In this document: positions 52,916-61,759 of the stretch, piece by piece
Position numbering within the stretch: the first letter of the stretch is position 1
Layout: each line of letters starts with the position of its first letter
Origin: UBA4744 sp963723165
GTDB lineage: Bacteria; Actinomycetota; Acidimicrobiia; Spongiisociales; UBA4744
Direction of reading: 5' to 3'
Assembly: GCA_963723165.1 (NCBI GenBank)
Contig: CAVRPP010000015.1
Coordinates: 62,001-126,000, forward strand
DNA length: 64,000 bases
The notes under the pieces: generated by a model
Database searches by the model: none
Seen by the model: the letters and a program-made list of their open reading frames with translations, nothing else
What the model was told of the DNA's origin: nothing
Program-made: the position numbers and the translations under genes

Positions 52916-54056
52916 TGCTGAACCTCCGGCCCCGAGCGATCAGTCTCTTGGAGAGGTCCACCAGCACCCACACCAGCATCGCTCCGATGACGGCCGGGAT
53001 CAGAATCCGATAGAAGAGGTTGACCCAGTAGACGAGCGGGGTCTGCTCACGGGTGGGCGAGTAGTGGCTCATCCAGGACGTCGGGAAATTGGCCGTGGCG
53101 TCGGGGTGGCACCGCTGGCAGGTTCCCAGCAGGTTTTCCCTGAAGGTCGGGCTCTCAGGGTTGTCGGCCGAGGCGATGTTGTGTACTCCGTGACAATCGA
53201 TACAGACGGCTTTGTTGGTTTCCTGATCAGGAGCCGTTTCCTCGAAAATGACGACCGTGCTTCCGTGGAAGTCGGCGACGTACGTGTCGAAGACGTCGGT
53301 GGAGACGCCGTACTTCTCCATGAGATCCTCGTCCTCATGACAGTCGGCGCAGATCTGAGGTGAGAACAGGTGGAATCCGGTTTCCGTTGGGCCCGCCACA
53401 TCGTGGACCCCGTGGCAGGAGGTACAGGTTGGCACGTCGACGTTGCCTTCTTCAAACAGCGCTGCACCATGCACGCTGTCCTCGTAGACGGTGTAGATCT
53501 CGAAATGACAGTTCTCACAGGTCTGCTGAATGGCAGTTCCTCGCGTCCCTGCCGGTTGTACGTTGTGCGCACCGTGACAGTCGGTGCATACAGCCGCTTC
53601 GTTGTTGCCGTTCAGCAAGGCGGTACCGTGGACGTTGTCGTGGGTGGCCGTGTATTGAGCCTCGTGACAGGTGGCGCAGGCGGGATAGTTGGCCACGGCA
53701 TACTCACGGAGATCCTGGGCCTCAATGGGTTGGTGGGGATACTCGGAGATGTTGGTGTGGCACAGCACGCACGAGATGTCCAATCGGCCGTGCACGGAGA
53801 AATCGTAGGTATCCCGGTGGACGTTGATGTCGAGGACCTCCCCGGAGGGCAGCTCAGGATTGGCCAGGCTGATGCCGCTGGTCTCGCCGTCGTGACAGCC
53901 CAGGCAGTAGCCGTTGTCGAATCGCAATTCTTGTTCCTGGGCGTTTTCCTGGGACTCTTCCTGAGCCGCAACTGGTGAAGTATCGGCCGTCAACAACCCG
54001 GCCAGCAAACCGGCTCCGGCTAGAGCCAGCCAAACCCATCGCCAACCCTTTTTCAC
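52908..54056 (-). CDS. nonaheme cytochrome c with C-terminal membrane anchor
   Basis: GTG 54056, after GGGAGG, starts a signal peptide (RWVWLALAGAGLLAGLLTADTSPVAAQ). Nine CxxCH sites follow: CLGCH, CVLCH, CATCH, CTDCH, CENCH, CTSCH, CADCH, CIDCH and CQRCH. Extra His residues (VHGTALL, VHGAALF, FHGSTVV) suit bis-His ligation. A C-terminal helix (ILIPAVIGAMLVWVLVDL) ends with a basic tail. The 382-residue protein is translationally coupled to the cytochrome b fusion, so the pair likely forms a quinol-linked periplasmic electron carrier complex. The CxxCH spacing resembles NrfB/c3-type carriers, not a known reductase. Confidence 0.85.
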   Translation of the reverse strand: MKKGWRWVWLALAGAGLLAGLLTADTSPVAAQEESQENAQEQELRFDNGYCLGCHDGETSGISLANPELPSGEVLDINVHRDTYDFSVHGRLDISCVLCHTNISEYPHQPIEAQDLREYAVANYPACATCHEAQYTATHDNVHGTALLNGNNEAAVCTDCHGAHNVQPAGTRGTAIQQTCENCHFEIYTVYEDSVHGAALFEEGNVDVPTCTSCHGVHDVAGPTETGFHLFSPQICADCHEDEDLMEKYGVSTDVFDTYVADFHGSTVVIFEETAPDQETNKAVCIDCHGVHNIASADNPESPTFRENLLGTCQRCHPDATANFPTSWMSHYSPTREQTPLVYWVNLFYRILIPAVIGAMLVWVLVDLSKRLIARGRRFSNA

Positions 54057-54257
54057 CTGCAACCTCCCAAAACCTTGGTGTCTGGTCGGACCATTCACGT
54101 CGAGCCTACGCTACAGGCGGTTTCTTGAATCGACATAGGGTCGACAGTCCTCATTGCACAGGACTCTAGGGTGCGGAATCGGGACTCTCGAATTGCGAAC
54201 AGAGCCTGTTCTCGATCGTCCATTTCCGCTGTCGCCTCCACAGTGATTACCCAAGTA

Positions 54258-54284
54258 AGAGGGGCCGGGAAACCCGGCCCCTCT
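54258..54284. terminator. perfect 12-bp hairpin downstream of the large multiheme lipoprotein gene
   Basis: AGAGGGGCCGGG (54258-54269) and CCCGGCCCCTCT (54273-54284) pair around a 3-base loop, about 20 bases beyond the stop of the minus-strand gene at 54305. The minus strand continues TACTTGGG, only weakly T-rich. It is a strong factor-independent-type stem. Confidence 0.7.
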
Positions 54285-54304
54285 ATCGTCGTTGCCGTCT
54301 GCTT

Positions 54305-56413
54305 CTACGGTCGAACCATTCCGCTGGTGCTGCCGCCGATGCTCTGGATGCTGTCGTACAACAGTTGGAGCACGTACTGGCCGTTGTGGGCGAACCCTCC
54401 CGGGTCCTTGGCCGAGTACTGGTAGTTGTACGTTGCTTGCACGAGCTTCGGCGTCCAGGTGGCATACCGATTCGGGAAGATCGCCTCACCCGGATCGCTG
54501 GCGCCGTTGGCGTTGGTATCGATGAAGAAGTACGGGTAGGCGTGGGAGTCGTAGACGATCGCCTCGGCTCCGCTCACCCCACCGACGTACTCGTAGATAG
54601 CTTCGAGTAATACCTCCTGCATCGTCTCGATCTCCAGCGCCAGGCCTTCGGCCTCGTCGCCGTCACCGTCGAAGTCGCCTGCGGTGATCCGGATGGTTTC
54701 CAGATCATCGGCAGTGGCGACGGTCGGGTGGCAACCACTGCACGACTCGTACTTCACTTCGAGCGCATGCGTGTCGTGGCAATCGGTGCAGGTCTGGATC
54801 CCGGAAACATGCTCGAAACGGCCGTTGTAGGTCTTGCCGTCGTATTCGTATCCGCCCTTCACGTCGGTACCAAAGATCGTGGCACCGGCTGCGAAGTAGT
54901 GGACGTTGACGAACGACAGAGACTCATCGACCGTATCGGCTGCCTTGCCGGCGATACGCCCGTTGACCGTGTTGGTCGACGCCCGGCCCTGGTGACAGCT
55001 GATGCACAGCTGCATCCCCGGCGACGTCACGTCATCCTCAAGGCTGACCGTTGCTCCGCTCGGGAACTCAACTTCAGCCACCTCGGGGATGGCGTACGTT
55101 GAGTCGGTGTGGCAGGTCGAGCACAGGAACCCGTTGGCTGGTTCGGTCGAGATGTTCACACCTTCGGCGAGATACGTCGGAAGACCGTCGGCCGAGTGGC
55201 ACTTGGCACACGAGGCCGGAACGGCCCCATCTTCGTCCCAGTGGCGGAACGCTTCCTCGGAACCTGCAAAGTGTCCGTGATCGATCCGGTGAAGGTTCGA
55301 CACGTCTCCGCCCAGGTCCTCAATCGAGTCGTACATCAGCTGGAAGATGTACTTCCCGCCGTGTGCAAACGTCCCCGGATCCTTCTGCGAGACCTGGTAG
55401 TTGTAGGCCGCCCTCAACAGCCTCGGCGTCCAGTTGCCGTAGCGCTCACCGGCGTCGTCGAACCAATACGGGTACGCAGCAGAGTCGTAATTGACCTGAG
55501 CCCCCTGATCGGTCGTGTACGCCTGGATGGCCGCATAGAGAGCTTCCTGCATGCCGACCAGCTCGTAGTAGACGCCTTCTTCGAGGTCGCCGTCACCGTC
55601 GTAGTCGACGAGCGAGCTCGGCATCCGGACGTCCTTGAGGTCGTCAACGCTGGCTACGCCTTCGTGGCAAACCGCGGATTCCTCGATCTTGAGCTCGAGC
55701 GTATGCGGGTCGTGGCAGTCCTGGCAAGCCGAATAGCCCTCAACATGTACGAAGAAGGCATCGTATGTGTTGCCGTCGTACTCGTAGCCGCCCTTCGCCT
55801 CGGTCCCGTACTTCGTGGCCGCTGCCGCGAAGTAGTGGATGTTGGCGAAGCCCAGATCCTCACTGACGGTGTCGTCGTCTACGCCGGCCTCTTCAATCGA
55901 AGCATTCACGCTGACGGTGGAATGCCGGCCCTGGTGGCACTGCATGCAGCGAGCTTCGTCACCGAGCCCGGTCAGCTCGATGCCGGACGGCATCAGGACA
56001 CTGTCCATGGTCAAGGTGACGGCGTTGTGACACGCCTCGCATTGAACCGTGCTGCCAATCGGGTGGCTCTCGGCGTCCACCGCGTTGGCCGCCGTGCCAT
56101 CAGCGCCGATGAAGTCCAGATACCCTGGGGTTCCGTGGCACTTCGCACAGCTGGCGGGAACGACCGCGGGGTCATCTTCATTCCAGTGAACGAAAGCCTC
56201 AGCGGCAGCGTCGTTGTGTCCGGATCCTTCCCAGTCGGCCAGGAAGGGAACCGCAACCGTCGGCTCTTCCATCGGAGCTTCCGTCGTCGGCGTGACTCCG
56301 TCGCTGGTAGTGGTAGTGGTGGTTTCTTCGGCATCCTCGTCGCACCCGACGAGGGCCAGAACAAGGAATAACGCAAGGATCCCGATGAAGAGGTATCCGT
56401 ATCGTCGGCGCAT
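54305..56413 (-). CDS. internally duplicated multiheme cytochrome c lipoprotein (nine canonical motifs plus one degenerate)
   Basis: ATG 56413 starts a lipobox signal (YLFIGILALFLVLALVGC), then a short Thr-rich linker and two homologous halves of about 300 residues. Half 1 has CAKCH, CEACH, CMQCH, CQDCH and SAVCH; half 2 has CAKCH, CSTCH, CISCH, CTDCH and CSGCH. The fifth site of half 1 has lost its first Cys (ESAVCH against ESCSGCH). Shared blocks include FANIHYFAA/FVNVHYFAA and KGGYEYDGNTYDAFF/KGGYEYDGKTYNGRF. At 702 residues with an outward lipid anchor, it may be a surface electron carrier or a reductase. The substrate is unknown. Confidence 0.82.
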   Translation of the reverse strand: MRRRYGYLFIGILALFLVLALVGCDEDAEETTTTTTSDGVTPTTEAPMEEPTVAVPFLADWEGSGHNDAAAEAFVHWNEDDPAVVPASCAKCHGTPGYLDFIGADGTAANAVDAESHPIGSTVQCEACHNAVTLTMDSVLMPSGIELTGLGDEARCMQCHQGRHSTVSVNASIEEAGVDDDTVSEDLGFANIHYFAAAATKYGTEAKGGYEYDGNTYDAFFVHVEGYSACQDCHDPHTLELKIEESAVCHEGVASVDDLKDVRMPSSLVDYDGDGDLEEGVYYELVGMQEALYAAIQAYTTDQGAQVNYDSAAYPYWFDDAGERYGNWTPRLLRAAYNYQVSQKDPGTFAHGGKYIFQLMYDSIEDLGGDVSNLHRIDHGHFAGSEEAFRHWDEDGAVPASCAKCHSADGLPTYLAEGVNISTEPANGFLCSTCHTDSTYAIPEVAEVEFPSGATVSLEDDVTSPGMQLCISCHQGRASTNTVNGRIAGKAADTVDESLSFVNVHYFAAGATIFGTDVKGGYEYDGKTYNGRFEHVSGIQTCTDCHDTHALEVKYESCSGCHPTVATADDLETIRITAGDFDGDGDEAEGLALEIETMQEVLLEAIYEYVGGVSGAEAIVYDSHAYPYFFIDTNANGASDPGEAIFPNRYATWTPKLVQATYNYQYSAKDPGGFAHNGQYVLQLLYDSIQSIGGSTSGMVRP

Positions 56414-56662
56414 GTGGTGCTCCCTCCGTGCGCGGCTGTGTGCGGGTAACTCTCCCAGATTGGCAGCCGGATTGTGGTCGATCGCGTAGGGTCTTTCGAC
56501 CCTTTGTCGGAATCGGAGAAAGTGGCCGTGACATGCGGTTTTGTGCATATAGCGACAGATCGTCGGGTTCATTGCGACTTGTTGTCGATATCGGTCCGGG
56601 AGAGTCCTGAGAGACGAGGGGAGAGCTACCGGATATCAGCGGAGATGCCGACGTTCGATGGC

Positions 56663-57250
56663 CTACAAATCCGGAGTCTCGCCTGCCAGCACTTGATCGA
56701 GGGCCCGTTGCAGGACCGGACCGTTCACTTCCCCGGCGATCTTCCCCTGGATGATGCCGTCTGCATCGATGATGTAGGTTTCCGGCACTCCGAAGACCCC
56801 CAGTTCGACGATCGCTCGCGATTGAGGGTCGATCACGTAGCTGTAGTTGGTTCCCCGGCCGAATTCGTCGAGGAACGCAGAAGCTTGCTCGGGTTTGTCC
56901 TGGTAGACGATCCCGAGGAAATGCACGCCGCGGTCGGCGTAGGCAGCTGAGGTGGCAAGAAGGTCGTCGTGTTCGAGTCGGCAGGGAAAGCACCATGATG
57001 CAAAGAAGTTCACCACCAGGACGGTGCCGCGTTGGTCGGCCAAGGAGAACGTTCCGTCTTGTTCGAGGTAATCGAATGTGAGTTCGCTGACCGGTTGCCC
57101 GACCAACGGTGAATCGACCAGGCGGGGGTCCTGGCCGAACCGTCCGTTGAACACGTACACCAGCAAGGCCACCATTGCCAGAATCCCAGCGATGGGTAGC
57201 ACTCCGCGTGGAATCCGCCGGGCGGCGATTGGAGCGTCTTGGTCGGTCAT
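56663..57250 (-). CDS. ccmG: CcmG/ResA-type thioredoxin for cytochrome c maturation
   Basis: The 195-residue protein has an N-terminal membrane anchor (GVLPIAGILAMVALLVYVF) and a TlpA-like domain with active site VNFFASWCFPCRLEH, the glutamate region GIVYQDKP and cis-Pro GVPETYIIDADG. It reduces apocytochrome Cys pairs before heme attachment. It overlaps the CcmI-like gene by 4 bases and is the last gene of the ccm operon. Its ordinary WCxxC contrasts with the W-U-x-x-C lipoprotein at 44.8 kb. Confidence 0.88.
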   Translation of the reverse strand: MTDQDAPIAARRIPRGVLPIAGILAMVALLVYVFNGRFGQDPRLVDSPLVGQPVSELTFDYLEQDGTFSLADQRGTVLVVNFFASWCFPCRLEHDDLLATSAAYADRGVHFLGIVYQDKPEQASAFLDEFGRGTNYSYVIDPQSRAIVELGVFGVPETYIIDADGIIQGKIAGEVNGPVLQRALDQVLAGETPDL

Positions 57251-58056
57251 CCGGCTCCACCGTTTCTAGCTTCAGCGATGGCGGCCTCCACCTGGCTGAC
57301 GATGGAAGGCGGAAGTTCGGGGATTTCAGCGACTTCTTCCAGCCAGGGGAGGGCTCCGTCCGGATCCTCGAGTCCGTAGAGCAGGACGAAGCCGAGAAAC
57401 AGCTTGGTTTCATCGTTGGTCGGATCGACCGTGAGGCTGGTTTGCAGGTACTGCTCGGCCGCCTCCGGCTGGCCGGTGGTGTATGCCATCCACCCGATGC
57501 GGGTCAAGGCTCGCCCTTCTTCCGCCGGGGTGGGGTTGTTCTCGGCGATGGTCAAGTAGTGGTCCAGGGCTTTGCCGTAGTTCTCTTCTTCGAAGTAGCG
57601 GTCCGCCAATGACATCCGCATGGCGTTGATAGTGGGATTCTGGGCAACGACCTCTTCCAGCTGCTCATTGCTGACGGTGTCCGGATCGACCGTCAAAGCC
57701 CCTGGCGCGGCGGACCCGCTTGCCGTGGTCGCAGGACTCGAGTCGATCTCACCTGCGGCCAGGAAGATCGCCACTGAGAGAGCTGCAATGACCAGGACAC
57801 TGCCTATCACAGCCCGCCGGGTTGATCGGGTTTGCGGTCCGGCAGGCTGCGTGATCGCTTCGGCTGCCTTCTTTTTGCTGGAGGCGGGGAGCGCACCAAT
57901 CTCCGCCTCGACCGCATCGACTTCAGACTGATAATTGGCTCGCAGCGTGTCGGCCGTCGCTTCGTCGATTTCTCCGGCCTCGACTTGCTCGGCCAGCTCG
58001 GTGAGGTCGCGGATTGCAATCTCGCGACGCTCCTCCAGGTGTTTCCGGTCAGTCAT
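57247..58056 (-). CDS. CcmI-like TPR protein of the ccm operon
   Basis: The 269-residue protein has an N-terminal coiled region (LEERREIAIRDLTELAEQVEAGEIDEATADTLRANY in segments), one membrane helix (AVIGSVLVIAALSVAIFLAAG) and C-terminal TPR repeats (NPTINAMRMSLADRYFEEENYGKALDHY, GRALTRIGWMAYTTGQPEAAEQYL). This is the layout of CcmI/CycH, which chaperones apocytochrome c. Overlaps with ccmG and ccmH support the role. The membrane topology differs from the two-helix proteobacterial CcmI. Confidence 0.75.
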   Translation of the reverse strand: MTDRKHLEERREIAIRDLTELAEQVEAGEIDEATADTLRANYQSEVDAVEAEIGALPASSKKKAAEAITQPAGPQTRSTRRAVIGSVLVIAALSVAIFLAAGEIDSSPATTASGSAAPGALTVDPDTVSNEQLEEVVAQNPTINAMRMSLADRYFEEENYGKALDHYLTIAENNPTPAEEGRALTRIGWMAYTTGQPEAAEQYLQTSLTVDPTNDETKLFLGFVLLYGLEDPDGALPWLEEVAEIPELPPSIVSQVEAAIAEARNGGAG

Positions 58057-58459
58057 GCGCGGGTCCCGCCTTCGTCGGTTGACGTTTCCGGCTCAGGATC
58101 ATCCCGATACCGGCCGCCACGGCGAGAACCGGGAGGAGCCAGACCAGCAGAGTGCTGCCGGAAAAGGGAGGGTCGAGCAGTATTCCATTCCCGTACCGTG
58201 CCGTGAAGAAATCGACGATCTGCGCATCGGTCTCTCCGGCACCTACTTTCTCTTCAACGATTTCCATCATCGCCAGGGCGGTTTCGGAAGGAGAGTCGCC
58301 AATAGCCTCTCCCTGACACACCGGGCACTTGATCCGGGCGCCCAACGTATTGACCCGGTCCTCGGCAGCGTTATCGCCCAAAACCAATCCGGCGATGACC
58401 ACCGCGGCCAGGATGGCCGTGATCGCCCACCCGCCCAGGGCACGCGCCCTGCTATCCAT
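58049..58459 (-). CDS. ccmH: CcmH thiol oxidoreductase
   Basis: The 136-residue protein starts at ATG 58459 with a signal/anchor helix (WAITAILAAVVIAGLVLG). It has the hallmark RIKCPVCQGEAIGDSPSETA (LRCxxCQ motif) and FFTARYGNGILLDPP, then a C-terminal helix ending in SRKRQ. CcmH works with CcmG and CcmF in heme ligation. The start overlaps the ccmF stop by 8 bases; longer upstream starts would lie well inside ccmF. Confidence 0.9.
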   Translation of the reverse strand: MDSRARALGGWAITAILAAVVIAGLVLGDNAAEDRVNTLGARIKCPVCQGEAIGDSPSETALAMMEIVEEKVGAGETDAQIVDFFTARYGNGILLDPPFSGSTLLVWLLPVLAVAAGIGMILSRKRQPTKAGPAHD

Positions 58460-60491
58460 CGCGGGCAGTCCGGGCGTTCCGCAGGCGATCGTCCACAGGC
58501 TTCTTGACGAGTCGCGACCAGAGCACTGCACCTGCAGCCAGGAACCCTCCTACCCACACCAGCCAGATGAACGGGAACCAGAAAACGCCGAGCGTCACCT
58601 GCTGGGCATCGATGCTCTTGAGCGAGAGGTAGAGGTCACCGCTCCATGAAGCGTCGACTTCCGGGGTGGCTACCGATTGAGTCGAGGTGGGGTACTGGTT
58701 GAGCCGGGGCTCGAGTTCGCTCACGATTCTCCCGTTTCTGGCAACCTCGACCTGCGCCCCCGTCACGAATCGGGTGGGCTCCTGCCGGGTGAACGGCGAC
58801 ACGTACGTGATATCGAATCCGGCTACCGATTCGGTACTCCCGGGCGTGAGGGTTATGTCGGCTTCAACCGTGAGGTTGGCCGAGACGGCAATACCTAACG
58901 CCAGGATCGCGACGCCGAGATGGGAGATCTGACCGCCCCAGTAGCCGGCGTCGTTGCGCATGGTTCGGAGGACGGCGGACGGCAAGGGCATCTCACGCTT
59001 CTCGGCGACGGTCCGGGAAGTGACGAAAAGATTGCGGACAATTACGGAGATGACGAAGAACGAGGCCAGGATGAAGACCACCAGCCAGGGAGTGCGGTAC
59101 CCCAGCACGACTGCCAGCGCCGCGGCTCCGAGGCCCACCCGGAGAGGATTCTTGACACGCTGCCAAACCACCTCCGGCTTGGCCGACCGATAGGGCGTAA
59201 TCGGGCCGACACCCATAGCCAGCAGCAAACCAAAGGACAGGGGAACCGCCAGCCGATCGAAGAAAGGGCGCCCGACGCCGACCTGGGACCCGCTGAATGC
59301 ATCCACGAACATCGGGTACAGGGTGCCGGTCAACACGACAAAAGCGAAGATGGTCAGCAGCAGGTTGTTGAGGAGAAACACGCCCTCGCGGCTGGCCAGC
59401 GAGTCCAGGCGGGGGGAGGAGGCGACCACATGGGCACGGGCGGCGAACAAACCGAACGATGCCACCAACACCACCATCAAAAACCACAGCAGGGCCGGCC
59501 CGATCGGGGATTGGGTGAAACTGTGTACGGATGTGATCACACCTGAGCGGGTCAGGAACGTGCCCAGAATGGTCATGGCAAAGGTGGCTATCACCAATAC
59601 GAAGTTCCACGCCTGCAGCATGCCGCGGCGCGCTTGGACGACAGCGGAGTGGAGGAAAGCGGTGGCTATCAACCACGGCATGAACGACGCGTTCTCGACG
59701 GGATCCCAGGCCCAGTAGCCACCCCACCCGAGAACCTCGTACGACCACAGGCCGCCGAGGACGATTCCGGCGGTCAAGAAACCCCAGGCGATCAAGGTCC
59801 AGGTGCGGGTGCGGAGTAGCCATTCGGTGCCGCTCGCCCCCAGCATCAGTGCAGCCATGGCGAAAGCGAAGGGGACCGTCATGCCGACGTATCCGACGTA
59901 GAGCATCGGCGGGTGCACGGCCATCAGATAGTGGTTCTGGAGCAGCGGGTTGGGACCCCGGCCCTCCAGGGCGGCCAGCGAGTCGGCCCACGGCCAGTGG
60001 GTGGCTTCGATACAGCCGATCGATGCAGGCTGGACGCAGACCGTGAACGGATTCGAAACCGTAGCCATCAGCACGAAGAAATAGAGTGTGACGATGCCCA
60101 TCACGGCGAGCGCTCCGGCCCCGAGGCGATCCGGTTCGGTCCGGCGGGCGAATCCGCGATACACCGTGTAGACGAAGCCGGCCAGGACCAGCCCCCAGAG
60201 GACGATGCTGCCTTCGAGCGCCGCCCAGGCGGAGGCGATCTTGAAAATGAACGGAGTTGTGGTCGCCGAATTATTGGCGACATAGGCGATGGAGAAGTCG
60301 TCGGTCAGGATCCCTACCTCGAGGGCGATCATGGCTAGCACTGCTCCACCCACGAGTCCATACACCGGCCATTGGAGCTTCTCGGCTACGGCTTGTTCAG
60401 GGTTTCGCATCCCCCGGAACCCTTGAACAATGATGCCTACCGAAGCCAGTGCGGCGAACAGAATCGCCAGGTAGCCAATCGTGGCCGTCAT
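58452..60491 (-). CDS. ccmF: CcmF heme lyase core subunit
   Basis: The 679-residue protein has about fifteen helices. The WWD heme-handling domain reads LGWGGYWAWDPVENASFMPWL, with conserved flanking His (LLQNHYLMAVHPPMLYVGYVG; TRSGVITSVHSF). The C-terminal periplasmic part (ITLTPGSTESVAGFDITYV) is typical. It forms the synthetase that ligates heme from holo-CcmE to CxxCH motifs. The length and features match the family. Confidence 0.95.
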   Translation of the reverse strand: MTATIGYLAILFAALASVGIIVQGFRGMRNPEQAVAEKLQWPVYGLVGGAVLAMIALEVGILTDDFSIAYVANNSATTTPFIFKIASAWAALEGSIVLWGLVLAGFVYTVYRGFARRTEPDRLGAGALAVMGIVTLYFFVLMATVSNPFTVCVQPASIGCIEATHWPWADSLAALEGRGPNPLLQNHYLMAVHPPMLYVGYVGMTVPFAFAMAALMLGASGTEWLLRTRTWTLIAWGFLTAGIVLGGLWSYEVLGWGGYWAWDPVENASFMPWLIATAFLHSAVVQARRGMLQAWNFVLVIATFAMTILGTFLTRSGVITSVHSFTQSPIGPALLWFLMVVLVASFGLFAARAHVVASSPRLDSLASREGVFLLNNLLLTIFAFVVLTGTLYPMFVDAFSGSQVGVGRPFFDRLAVPLSFGLLLAMGVGPITPYRSAKPEVVWQRVKNPLRVGLGAAALAVVLGYRTPWLVVFILASFFVISVIVRNLFVTSRTVAEKREMPLPSAVLRTMRNDAGYWGGQISHLGVAILALGIAVSANLTVEADITLTPGSTESVAGFDITYVSPFTRQEPTRFVTGAQVEVARNGRIVSELEPRLNQYPTSTQSVATPEVDASWSGDLYLSLKSIDAQQVTLGVFWFPFIWLVWVGGFLAAGAVLWSRLVKKPVDDRLRNARTARDG

Positions 60492-60499
60492 GGTGCTCC

Positions 60500-60919
60500 T
60501 TAACCCGAAGTGCCGGTCGGCGGCACATACGCGCCGTCCTCTTCGGACCGGTATTCCTCGTCGTGGTTGATGATCAGTGTGTCGGACTCGAAGTTGTCAC
60601 CCACCCAGGCTCCTTCGACAACGACGCCGATGTTCTCGCGGAACAGCTGGGGCGGAGCGCCGGTGTGGGAGACGTTGATCGAGCGGTCCCCGTCCGTCAC
60701 CACGAAGCTGACTCCTCCGGCACTGGATTCAACTGTGCCTTCGGTCACAAACCCGCCGAGCCGGAACCGCTCTCCGTCGGTGAAGTCTGCTTGTTGTTCA
60801 ACCGCCTCGGTGGGCGTCAGATAGTAAATGAGGTTGTCGCCCAGACCACCGAACATCATGAAGCCGAGCACCAGGACGATGACCCCGATGGCGGGTAGCA
60901 CGAATCCTTTGTAACGCAC
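60500..60919 (-). CDS. ccmE: CcmE heme chaperone
   Basis: GTG 60919 lies seven bases after GGAGG and starts VRYKGFVLPAIGVIVLVLG, a single membrane anchor. The 139-residue protein has the OB-fold segments RFRLGGFVTEGTV and SFVVTDGD, and NINHDEEY-like sequence at the C-terminus: LIINHDEEYR holds the His that binds heme covalently, with the conserved Tyr. It delivers heme from CcmC to CcmF. ccmD lies just upstream. Confidence 0.9.
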   Translation of the reverse strand: MRYKGFVLPAIGVIVLVLGFMMFGGLGDNLIYYLTPTEAVEQQADFTDGERFRLGGFVTEGTVESSAGGVSFVVTDGDRSINVSHTGAPPQLFRENIGVVVEGAWVGDNFESDTLIINHDEEYRSEEDGAYVPPTGTSG

Positions 60920-60921
60920 GA

Positions 60922-61035
60922 TCAGTCCTCCATCCGTCGGTTGACGCGCCGGATCCGCATCACGAGAGATATGGAGTACAGAATCATGAACCCGTACACC
61001 ACCGAATAGCCGAAGACGACCCAACCGTCAGACAT
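60922..61035 (-). CDS. ccmD: CcmD small membrane protein
   Basis: This is a 37-residue frame, ATG 61035 to TGA 60922-60924. It encodes one membrane helix (VVFGYSVVYGFMILYSISL) followed by a basic tail VMRIRRVNRRMED. Size, topology and position between ccmC and ccmE match CcmD, which helps release holo-CcmE from CcmABC. It overlaps the ccmC stop by 8 bases, and its own coding end holds the ccmE Shine-Dalgarno. Confidence 0.75.
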   Translation of the reverse strand: MSDGWVVFGYSVVYGFMILYSISLVMRIRRVNRRMED

Positions 61036-61759
61036 CGTCGCTTACCTCCAGGCTGGGTGCGGTGATCCCGGATCCGGCCAGTTCGAAGTCGGCGATGGCT
61101 TCGGTTTCTTCCAATTCGTCCTCCAACCGGGCCAGCCGAATGCGCCAGGTCATGAACGCGGCGTAGACGAGAGTGAAGGCCGCCAGGTTGATCATGAGAG
61201 CCCGCAGGAACTCCGGGTCGATCGGCGCATCGGGGCGCACAACGGTCGCGCCCTGGTGCAGGGTTCGGAACAACGTCACCGAGAAGTACACGAGGGGCAC
61301 CTGAATGAAGGCAACGATGCCGAGAATGGCCGAACGCCTGGCGCGAATTTCCGGATCGGGGATGCTGCGTCGCAGCGCCAGGTAACCGACGTAGACGAAG
61401 AACATGATCGCGGTTGACATCATCCGCGCATCGCTCCAGTCCCAGAAAGTGCCCCACACCGGGTAGCCCCAGATCATCCCGGTCAGGAGGGCCAGTGCCG
61501 TGTAGAACACACCGACTTCGGCCGAGGCAGCTGCCAGGCGATCCCAGATGGGAGTCTTTCTGATCAGCCAGATGGCGCCGCCGATCATCGTGACCCCGAA
61601 CGCCAGGAAAGCCAGCCACGCCGACGGAACGTGTACGAACATGATCTTGGCGAACTCGCCCTGGACCCGCTCAGGGGGCACCGTCGTCGCGACAAAGAAG
61701 CCAATGCCGAGGGCCGCGACCGCAGCCACGCTGAGCGCCCGGTAGGAACCTTCTCTCAT
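61028..61759 (-). CDS. ccmC: CcmC heme exporter/handling protein
   Basis: The 243-residue protein has six helices and the WWD motif WGYPVWGTFWDWSDARMMST. Conserved His flank it: IMFVHVPSAW and FRTLHQGATV. It loads heme onto CcmE. ATG 61759 overlaps the ccmB stop by 4 bases. The C-terminal extension after about residue 215 is acidic and cytoplasmic. Confidence 0.93.
   Translation of the reverse strand: MREGSYRALSVAAVAALGIGFFVATTVPPERVQGEFAKIMFVHVPSAWLAFLAFGVTMIGGAIWLIRKTPIWDRLAAASAEVGVFYTALALLTGMIWGYPVWGTFWDWSDARMMSTAIMFFVYVGYLALRRSIPDPEIRARRSAILGIVAFIQVPLVYFSVTLFRTLHQGATVVRPDAPIDPEFLRALMINLAAFTLVYAAFMTWRIRLARLEDELEETEAIADFELAGSGITAPSLEVSDDV

Noticed and set aside
54140..54190. GGGTCGACAGTCCT and GGGACTCTCG as DosR sites for the nonaheme operon
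   Set aside because: They match only about 10 of 14 core positions or fewer and lack symmetry; too weak to annotate.
56488..56503. AGGGTC-N4-GACCCT dyad upstream of the large multiheme gene as a second DosR box
   Set aside because: The spacing matches but the A/T of each half is swapped relative to GGGAC/GTCCC, so it does not fit the DosR consensus; it may be another operator.
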